Shown here: positions 56,197-64,000 of the stretch, piece after piece | How positions within the stretch are numbered: the stretch's first letter is position 1 | How the letters are laid out: each line of letters opens with the position of its first letter | Assembly (NCBI GenBank): GCA_021292165.1 | Contig: CM037877.1 | Span: 300,654,726 to 300,718,725 of the forward strand | Direction: 5' to 3' | Length of the DNA stretch: 64,000 bases | Source: Shinisaurus crocodilurus | Lineage: Eukaryota > Chordata > Lepidosauria > Squamata > Shinisauridae | The notes under the pieces: generated by a model | What the model was told of the DNA's origin: nothing | What the model saw: only the letters and a program-made list of their open reading frames with translations | Database searches by the model: none | Translations under genes and position numbers: made by a program

Positions 56197-56522
56197 CAGG
56201 GCCGCCACTTCTGGGAAAGTCAGGGAAATGGAAACCGTGCAGGGAAAGTCAGGGAAATTGGGCTGAAGTCAGGGAAAGTCAGGGAAATTGTGATTAAAAC
56301 ATATTCAAGCAGTGGATTTTTGACCTGCTGCTGCAAGAGCAACTGGGATAGAGAAGTAGCAGAATACAAATAAAACTTAATGATGCCCTTTCCCAGCTCC
56401 ACCTTTTTCTCAGCTCCACCCGCAGCAGCCAGCCTAATGTGTTTGTTGAGCTCTGTCCCTGCATGATTTCCAAGGTCTGCCTGTAGCATTTGCAAAGCAA
56501 GGCTAGTTTAAACGTTTAGCAT

Positions 56523-57447
56523 CAGGGATGGGGACTCGGACTCCAGGACTCGACTCGTGAGTCGGACTGAGTCCCCCCTCTGACTCGAGTCAGACTCAAG
56601 TCCCAATATTTTTAATGGGACTCGAGACCAAGGACTCGTGTTCCAAAATTGTGTTCCTCAAATGCAACATGGATAGTGTGGAGGAAGAGGGGGCTGGGTG
56701 GCCCGCCACACCCCCACCCTTTCCTACCCCAAAGGAACCAAGACCCCCTGAGATCTCAAGGTACCAGATTGCCAGCCTCAGCTGTCTGCAACCCTACTTG
56801 AATCTCTGTTCAGGGACTCGCCTTCAATTCTGTAACCTGGATTTAGATACTGAACTCACAGAGTACTACAAAACCCATGTGGGGTAAAACCAGGACAAGG
56901 TTTATTCTGGTAGCATTTTACAACAAGATTAGGGAAATGAGAGAAGCACATAAAATAAAGAGAGACACACTTTAGTACACAGAAATAGAGCTAAAACACA
57001 ATAAAACCTGATTCCTTAATAACTCTCAGGCACACACCAGCTACCTGAGGGTGTTCTCTTCAAGGGTTAAATCCAGCACAGCCTTGTTGCCCGAGGGAGA
57101 TTACCACATCTACCCGAAGGTCTGAGATGGGTGAAACTCCCACAAGGCTTGCCTTTACTAGAGCCCTCAATCCAGCTAATTTCACCAGGAGCTGCCTGGG
57201 GTCCTTGGCTTTCTGCCATTACCACAGCCGGGTAGAACAAAGACCAAAAACCACGCCTTGGGAAATATACCTTTCTCCCCCCTCCTCTGCTGCCTCTTAG
57301 CCAATCACCATGCACCTCACCTGGCCAGGCAGGGGGAAGGGAACTCATGACTCATGGCTTGAACTACATTTACATATGAACGCTTTCAGCCTGACTCCTC
57401 CAGACCTCCAGGCGCCAGGCCCCATCTTATGTTTTACACATGAGGAG

Positions 57448-57478
<31 letters not shown>

Positions 57479-58098
57479 CATGCATGCATGCAGGAACCCC
57501 CAAGGGCCCCTCTTTCCACACGCTAACTATGCACACCCCACCCCAGCCGGTTCACACCTGAGGTGTGTGTGTGTACCCCCAAAGGCTCGTTTCTCCACAG
57601 ATAGGTTTTAGGAAGTACAGCAAGTTTATTTTTTAAAATCATTTTCCTAAAATGCAACGTTTCGGACATTTTGGGTTTGGCTGCCTCTGCCTGCCTGTTT
57701 GGAGTTCCCAGCCTCCTCTGCCTGCCTGGTCTCTTTTTAACCAGTTCCACAGTTTGAATTGTCCAAGACAAAGGCCTCTGCCTGCCTGTTTTGGGGTTCC
57801 CTGCCTCCTCTGCCTGCCTGGTTATTTGGGGTTTGTCTGCCTGGTCTGTTCTTGCCAAAATCAGTTGCAGAGTTTTGAAATAAAAAGGCACACTTGTGCC
57901 TAGAATTTATTTAAGCCACACATCTGAAATAGCCTTATTTTGTTGGGGAAAACCCCCATTGATTTTAATAGGGACTCGTGGAGTCAGCTTTGGGAGTGAC
58001 TTGTGACTCGTGAGTCACCATTTTGGACCAAGGACTTGGACTCGAGACTCGGGTCCAAAGACTCGTGACTCGAAACCAAGGACTCTTCAACACCACTG
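56523..58098. mobile_element. hAT element with GACTCG motifs (copy 2), split by an LTR
   Basis: Same family as 6128-6819: starts CAGGGATGGGGACTCGGACT and ends in CTCTTCAACACCACTG. Flanks TTTAGCAT and TTAGCAAT are an imperfect duplication. It is interrupted at 56677-57599; the first copy shows the uninterrupted sequence CATGGATAGGTTTTAGG. Confidence 0.88.
56677..57599 (-). mobile_element. Solo LTR inserted in the hAT copy, 5-bp target duplication
   Basis: On plus it runs from TGTGGAGGAAGAG to GTTTCTCCACA and is flanked by GATAG at 56672-56676 and 57600-57604. On the minus strand it begins TGTGGAGAAACGAGCC, has a CA-repeat zone, a TATA-like GGTATATTTCCC and an AATAAA signal at 56906-56901, the normal LTR order. 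The start resembles the LTRs at 32136 and 41540, so a related family. 923 bases; no internal region. Confidence 0.9.
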
Positions 58099-58889
58099 TT
58101 AGCAATATACAAACTTTAAACATCTGTTTTCATCCCTACCAGCTAGTACTGCATTTAACTTACATATAAAGATGAGCATGTTTTTGGATCATGCTTGTGT
58201 ATGGAATGTAACCGCTCGCCTCGAGCGGGCGTAGCGGGCTGAAATCAGCCCCGCTCACACCCACCCGAAGCGAACGGGCCTTACCGGGTCCCAGGCCCCA
58301 CTCACCAGTCTGTGCCGAGCCGGCCACGACAGTCCCGTTGCGTCACTTCTGGCTGGCCAGAAGTGATGCGCCGGGACTCTGTGCCGGTGCGTTGGGACCC
58401 CACGCTGTGGCTTTTCCGTAGAAACCAGGGCAACAGGGCCTTTGACAAATATTTTTGCAGTTGAGACTTGTGTAGTTGTAGAGTGGAACATTTCATTAAG
58501 CCTTGCGTTAATGCAACACGACCTTTTTTAACTTGTGGTTATATTTGAATGGTGGTCAGGGAAATTGACAAATGTTGGTCAGGGAAAGTCAGGGAAATGA
58601 AAAATTAATTTTTAGTGGCAACCCTGTAAATAAATGTGGGGTTCTGGGGCCCACTCTACAGTCGTTTAGAGGGGCCTTTAGCTTTGTGGTGCCCATGATG
58701 TGCCCTCCGAGATTAGACATGCCCCAACACTTTTTATTTTTAGGCAGATGTTGAAGACCCATCCATCTTACACAGATAAAATATATTCTATGTATTGGTC
58801 CTCATTTCTGTGTTTTTATGAATTGTGCACACTGTTTTGAAATATTTAGATATAAGAAGTTTATACATACTTGTAAATAAAACAAACAA

Positions 58890-60080
58890 ATTAATCATAG
58901 AATCATAGAATCATAGAAAAGTAGAGTTGGAAGGGGCCTACAAGGCCATCGAGTCCAACCCCCTGCTCAATGCAGGAATCCAGGTCAAAGCATCTCTGAC
59001 AGATGTCTGTCCAGCCGCAACTTGAATGCCTCCAGACTGGGAGAGCCCACCACCTCCCTAGGTAGTTGATTCCATTGTCTTATTGCTCTGACAGTCAGGA
59101 AATTTTTCCTGATGTTTAGGTGGAATCTAGGTTCCTGTAACTTGAGCCCATTATTCCGAGAAGAGATCTTTGCCCTCCTCTGTGTGACATCCCTTCAAAT
59201 ACCGGAAGAGTGCGATCATATCTCCCCTCAGTCTCCTCTTCTGAAGGCTAAACATGCCCAGTTCTTTCAGTCTCTCCTCATAGGGCCTTGTTTCCAGTCC
59301 CTTTATCATCCTTGTTGCCCTCCTCTGAACCCTCTCCAGTTTGTCTATGTCCTTCTTAAAGTGAGGTGCCCAGAACTGGACGCAGTACTCAAGATGAGGC
59401 CTAACCAGTGCCGAGTAAAGGGGAATTATCACTTCCCGCGATTTGGAAGCTATACTTCTATTAATACAGCCCAAAATAGCATTTGCCTTCTTTGCAGCCA
59501 CATCGCATTGCTGGCTCATATTCAGTTTGTGATCTACCACAATTCCAAGATCCTTCTCACTTGTAGTATTGTTGAGCCAAGTGTCCCCCATTCTGTAACT
59601 CTGCATTTGGTTTCCTCTCCCTAGGTGCAGCACTTGGCATTTATCCCTATTAAATTTCATTCTGTTGTTTTCGGCCCAGCGCTCCAGCCTATCGAGGTCA
59701 CTTTGAATTTTGTTTCTGTCTTCCAGAGTATTAGCTGTTCCACCCAACTTTGTGTCATCTGCAAATTTGATAAGCATTCCCTGTACCTCCTCATCCAAGT
59801 CATTAATAAAAATGTTGAAGAGCACCGGGCCCAGGACCGAGCCCTGTGGTACCCCGCTTGTTACCTCTCCCCAGTTTGAGAAGGAACCATTGATAAGCAC
59901 TCTTTGAGTCCGATTCTTTAGCCAATTGTGGATCCACCTGATAGTTGTTCCATCTAGCCCACTCTTAGCTAGCTTACTAATCAGGATATCATGAGGCACT
60001 TTGTCGAAGCTTGCTGAGTCCATATTAATGTCCACCTCCCACAGCCCAGGGAGGTCCACAAAAATGAGATCAATTAGTCT
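58890..60080 (-). mobile_element. CR1 LINE, 5'-truncated (copy 2)
   Basis: The 3' end is at about 58895 with three AATCATAG units. It is closely similar to 15072-16290. A deletion of about 25 bases removes part of the 3' UTR near 59158. Confidence 0.92.
59151..60040 (-). pseudogene. CR1 ORF2 reverse transcriptase, C-terminal half
   Basis: The open frame holds [40 protein letters not shown], the FADD motif at about 59775-59764 and [20 protein letters not shown]. It stays open for about 300 codons, unlike copy 1, but lacks the endonuclease and the first RT motifs, and the last part is lost with the 3' UTR deletion. The first 20 or so codons upstream are not CR1. Confidence 0.9.
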
Positions 60081-60345
60081 GAATGATTTGTTTGACAATA
60101 TGCTGCTTTAGTAACCTGCATTGTTCAAGTGCTTGCAGACGACTTCTTAGTATTGCTCAAAAACTTCCCGTGATGTATGAGGCATACTGTTTATTCTTGC
60201 CTTTTTGAATATGGACAACATTTCCTCTCAGTGTCGCATTCACCTGCCTCATGAACCAATAATAACATAAGGTTATAGCACCTGACTGGAACTTGAAGAG
60301 GAGGCACCAGCATTAAATTGCTGAACTGAAATGCACCAAGAAGTT

Positions 60346-60592
60346 TTATTTTATTTATTATTTATTTATTTATATATTTATACCCCGCCTTTTTTCCTGC
60401 AAGGAACCCAAGGCGGCTTACATAATCCTCCTCTCCATTTTATCCTCACAACAACCCTGTGAGGTAGGTCAGGCTGAGAGTCAGTGACTGGCCCAAAGTC
60501 ACCCAGTGAGTTTCATGGCTGAGCGGGGACTAGAACCCGGATCTCCCAAGTCCCAGTCCAGCTACTAACCACTACGCCACACTGGCTCTCTT
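60346..60592 (-). mobile_element. tRNA-headed SINE with L2-like tail (copy 5, reverse)
   Basis: Reverse of the family: tail ATTTATACCCCGCCTTTTTT, core ACAACCCTGTGAGGTAGGTC, B box GGACTAGAACCCGGATCTCC and head CACTACGCCACACTGGCTCT. Full length. Confidence 0.92.
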
Positions 60593-60814
60593 ATTCTATT
60601 CGTTTAGGCTTGAATCCTAGTCGGAGGTTTCTGACTCCTCTGCAGGTGTTTTTTTAACATAGCAAAACTAGGATTGTTGTTATTATATATTTATGGATCA
60701 CATTAAAATAAACTTCTAAGCAATATACAAACAATGCAGGATAAAACCATCATAAAATACTGTATAATATGTAGAAGAGACAGTAGCATCAGCAAGGAAA
60801 AAGGCAAAGTCATT

Positions 60815-61760
60815 GTTTGTTTGTTTATTTATTTATTTATTACATTTTTGAATCTCCCATCTGGCTGGTCACCCCGCCACCCTGGGCGATGTACAATCAA
60901 TACAATACAATAATAAAACAGAATTAAAATACGGTTAAAACAGTATATATATATATATATATATATATATTTAAAAAATCCTAACCTACCCCATATTCCT
61001 GCCTGAAAAACCAAGTTTTTAATGCATGGCGGAAGCTCATCAAAGAGGGGGTATGGTGAAGGTCACTGGGGAGGGAGTTTCATAACTTGGGGACCACCAC
61101 AGAAAAGGCCCTCTTCCTAGTCCCCACCAGCCTGGCTGCTCTGGCTGATGGGACAAGGAGAAGGCCGTCCATGGCAGATCTTGTTGAGCGGCCTACTTGG
61201 TGTTGCTGGAGGCGCTCCTTGAGATGAACTGGGCTGGGGCCATATAGTAGTCCTTATTGTTCTGGGAAAGCTTGGTGGAACAAGTAAGTTTTCAGGAGGT
61301 GTCCAAACTTGGGCTTGGTGCCTGCCTAATTTGTACTGGGGGGGGGAGTTCTAGAGAGTGTGCGCTGTGATACTAAAGGCCCTTTTCTGAGCCATCGTGG
61401 ACTGGACCTCTGATATCTTACGCACCACTGAGCCGGCCGGTAGGGGATCAGGCAGTCTCTTAAATATCCTAGTCCTGAGTTGTTTAGGGCTTTGTAAACA
61501 GGAACTAAAGCCTTCAGCCTGGCCTGGCACCATATAGGCAGCCAGTGCAGTTCCCCCAGCATAGGTGTAACACACTGGCAATAAGCTGCTCCTGTTACCA
61601 ACCTGGCTGCAGCATTCTGCACCAACCACAGCTTCCAGGATGCAGAAAGCAGGCCCACGTTGTAAAGCACATTGTAGCAATCCAGTTTTGAGGCTACCAG
61701 TGCATCAACTGCAGTGGTCAAGCTCTCCGTGTCCAGGACTGGCCATAACTGTTTTACCGG
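60815..61760 (-). mobile_element. L2-type LINE 3' part with RT C-terminus
   Basis: On the minus strand the frame at 61721-61340 reads ALVASKLDCYNVLYNVGL, LVQNAAARLVTGAAY, LGELHWLPI and VYKALNNSGLGYLRDCLIPY. These are the conserved C-terminal blocks of L2 ORF2. A long 3' region extends to the (ATTT)n tail at about 60820-60845. An (AT)n run lies at 60943-60970. Confidence 0.82.
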
Positions 61761-61764
61761 CTAG

Positions 61765-61966
61765 AGCCACTGAAGACACCTGAGCCTCCAGTGACACAGT
61801 GTTGGATCAAGGAGCATCCCAGGTCCAGGCACCTGCTCCAATTGTTGCTGTTGCAAATGGTCACTGTACCTATTTTGTATATTACATTTAAGATTTACAC
61901 AGAATTGTTGCAGATGGTCCCTTTTGTATTTCGTAGTCCTTTGGCCCCTGCTGTTTTACCGTCCCC

Positions 61967-62013
<47 letters not shown>

Positions 62014-63273
62014 AACTGGGGATAATGCTTCATACATCTGATGTGAGTCACAAAAGCTTCTACCTTGTTAGCCTTTCGGGTGCCAGAGGGAAGGCAATCT
62101 GTGGCGTTTGCTGATAGCTCAGCTTTCTTTTGAAACCGTGACTGCTGAGAAGGGATGCCCTTGCTTCTTTACTGCTCTACTCTTCACAACTGAAGGCTGT
62201 TCGATTCCCTTCGTACGCACAAAGGACTGGATAGTATTTCAAGTTCCTTAGTGCCAGGATAAAATTCTTATTAGGTGTCTTTGTATTTGGGATTATTATT
62301 GTTGCTGTGTTATTACTATTATGTCTAATGGTGTCTCTAGAGAGGAAAAGAGCACCATCTTCCTGAGTCTACAGCTGGTTGCTGACTCTGTCCTCTAAAC
62401 AGCCTTTTCTGTTCTCACACACACACACACACACCCCGCCACCCCTTACAATCACTCTGTCCTCCTAATAACCATTGGAGCAGTGTGATGAGTTGATCTC
62501 CACGTCAGCTTGTGCCCCAGGCTGCCCCCCCCTTATATCTGGCTTCCAACTGTAGTCCCTGCTGTATTCTGGATCACTTGTGTCCCCCGCTCCCCGCCAG
62601 TAAGATTCTTCTCTGTTGCAGATCAGTCACCACCACCCCAGCTTTCCACCCTGTTGCTGTAATGCTGATGAGTTGCTGTGCTATTGCAGCTGCCCCAAAC
62701 CATGTTGTGACTTGCCCCTGCAAGAAACCTTATTTCCACATATCTACGGGGCAACCAGTTCTACCTCTCCCTTGCCAAAGAGGCTGATCATAACTATGGG
62801 TTATGTTACCTGTGCAGATAAAAATTATGGATAGTTTTATAGTTTTGCACAGCCCTGTCATTTTGTTGGGGCAGGAAGCTTCCATTTCAGGAAAGCAAAT
62901 GTTGAGGGAGGGAGGACAGACTCAAGAGTTGCCTTGGATTTACAAGGGCCCATCCACTTTTTGGAATGCTTTATAGTTGTTTGGAGATTATCCCCAGCCC
63001 TCATTTGTGTGTGGGGAGGGAGGGGAGAGAGGGTGGATGCTTCAGGTGGATGCTTCAGTTGTGCTTTTTATTCAGGGTGTGTGTCTGTTTCCTACCAGCT
63101 GTATGATTATGGTAATTAACACCACTTGATGGTCGAGAAGCCTTAATTAAAGGCTTATGGTTATTGCCTCCCCTGCTGAGTTGCAGAGGGGTGGCGTGGC
63201 TCCTTCATCCTCCCTGTGCCACAGGAAAGAGTGAATTGACAGCCAGTTTATAGAAGCAGCCCCCCCCCCCCGT

Positions 63274-63331
<58 letters not shown>

Positions 63332-64000
63332 TACATAGTAGTGTGGGACATTCAGATGATGATGGAATTGGGAACGCTGCTTTGTAATGACCAGTGAGAG
63401 ATCTGTTATTTTTTGCAGAAGCAAATGGACAAAAGGTCTTAATAAAACGTGCCATGAACTAATGCCACCGTGGTGCAGAGTTCAGTTTAAGTCCTAGTTT
63501 ATCAGAGCCTTCCCTGCTAAAACATGCCAGCATGACCCAGTAAGAAAGAGCTATGCCCCTCTGAGCATGTTCACAGGTGTACTTCCTGGCTCACCTGCAC
63601 AATTCCAAGACAAGTGATTGGAGAGTGTGTTTTCTGAGCAGTTCTTAGCTCTGGCACCCTTCTGGAAGTTAACTTCCACCCCTGTGGTATCCTTTTTGCT
63701 AGTTTGTGTGATGTGTGCTTTCCGATGAGTACATGGATGGAGTAGTCCTACTCTTTCTTGTAAAGGCTTATTTCGTGCCACTCAGCCTCTGGACCCAAGA
63801 GCGTACAGCCGGTTGAGATGGTCAAGTGAGGGTGATGAGGTCAGGCACTAAAGACTGAGCAGTGAGACACAAGAGGAGCTCCTGGCCTGTGGGGGTTCTG
63901 GAAAAGTTCTAAGGGACATGAGCACAAGATTCATTTCACCGGTGTTGTCACTCCTTCCCGGACACCCTTCCCTTTTGCGGAGGTGAGTGGATCTCTGCAC
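61765..64000. other. Probable KIF1C 5' intron, no gene recognised
   Basis: Simple repeats: (TG)n at 61970-62010, (CA)n at 62417-62435, and a C run, (TG)n and (AG)n compound at 63260-63328. A donor-like site, GCGGAG|GTGAGT, lies at 63982/63983 and might end a non-coding exon. No kinesin sequence is visible. Confidence 0.4.

Larger units (their letters stand above)
56197..58626. mobile_element. hAT-type element (outer), split by a second hAT element
   Basis: The ends CAGGGCCGCCACT and AGTGGCAACCCTG are inverted repeats with two mismatches. Both flanks are TAAATAAAT, consistent with an 8-9 bp duplication in the tail repeat, although low complexity makes this ambiguous. Subterminal direct repeats of GTCAGGGAAA occur on both sides. 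Its own sequence is 56197-56522 and 58099-58626; a GC-rich block at about 58205-58445 is unexplained and may be a further insertion. Confidence 0.75.

Noticed and set aside
4974..60592. tRNA genes at several places (B-box-like GGGTTCTAGTCC and GGTTCAATCCC)
   Set aside because: These are heads of SINEs: each is followed by the same body and tail, and no cloverleaf with correct acceptor stem is formed.
51860..64000. KIF1C motor-domain exons
   Set aside because: Searched by eye for kinesin start and P-loop motifs on the plus strand and found none; the coding part probably lies beyond the window.

Overview
The window is vertebrate nuclear DNA, most probably from a squamate reptile (lizard or snake). 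The organism is inferred from repeat content: CR1 LINEs whose 3' ends carry reptile-type tails, L2 and L1 fragments, a DIRS-type retrotransposon, tRNA-headed SINEs with an L2-like tail, tRNA-Ala-like SINEs, and many short palindromic hAT-type MITEs. Bacterial features (operons, ribosome binding sites, CRISPR) are absent. Real coding sequence is a tiny fraction of the window and lies in short exons with GT-AG borders; almost all long open frames are chance products of CpG islands, microsatellites or transposons.

Layout. (1) 1-4609: a decayed DIRS-like element, same strand as the host gene. (2) 5368-20178, minus strand: seven exons encoding the N-terminal 234 codons of a CAMTA2-type calmodulin-binding transcription activator, from the initiator ATG (20096) through the CG-1 DNA-binding domain. 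Exon phases fit together without a break. The gene continues left of the window. A CpG island at about 20560-21780 is its likely promoter. (3) 25226-31400, minus strand: five exons of INCA1 (inhibitor of CDK interacting with cyclin A1), including the stop codon; the exon with the start codon was not found. (4) about 49970-51000: a second CpG island. In mammals the gene order is CAMTA2, INCA1, KIF1C, with KIF1C divergent from INCA1. By synteny this island is probably the shared INCA1/KIF1C promoter, and 51-64 kb would be a 5' intron of KIF1C; no KIF1C coding exon is visible.

The rest is repeat-rich. The most informative items are: a three-level nest at 56197-58626 (LTR inside a hAT element inside another hAT element); three solo LTRs with perfect 5-bp target duplications; three copies of a SINE with a 5S-rRNA-derived head and a CR1 tail; two Tigger-like elements with TA target sites, both inside LINE copies; a 25-bp minisatellite carrying four E2F-like motifs; and a partial duplication of a CAMTA2 exon with its splice acceptor. 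I found no clearly new gene system. The likely new material is the 5S/CR1 SINE, the LTR family and the rapidly evolving reptile INCA1.
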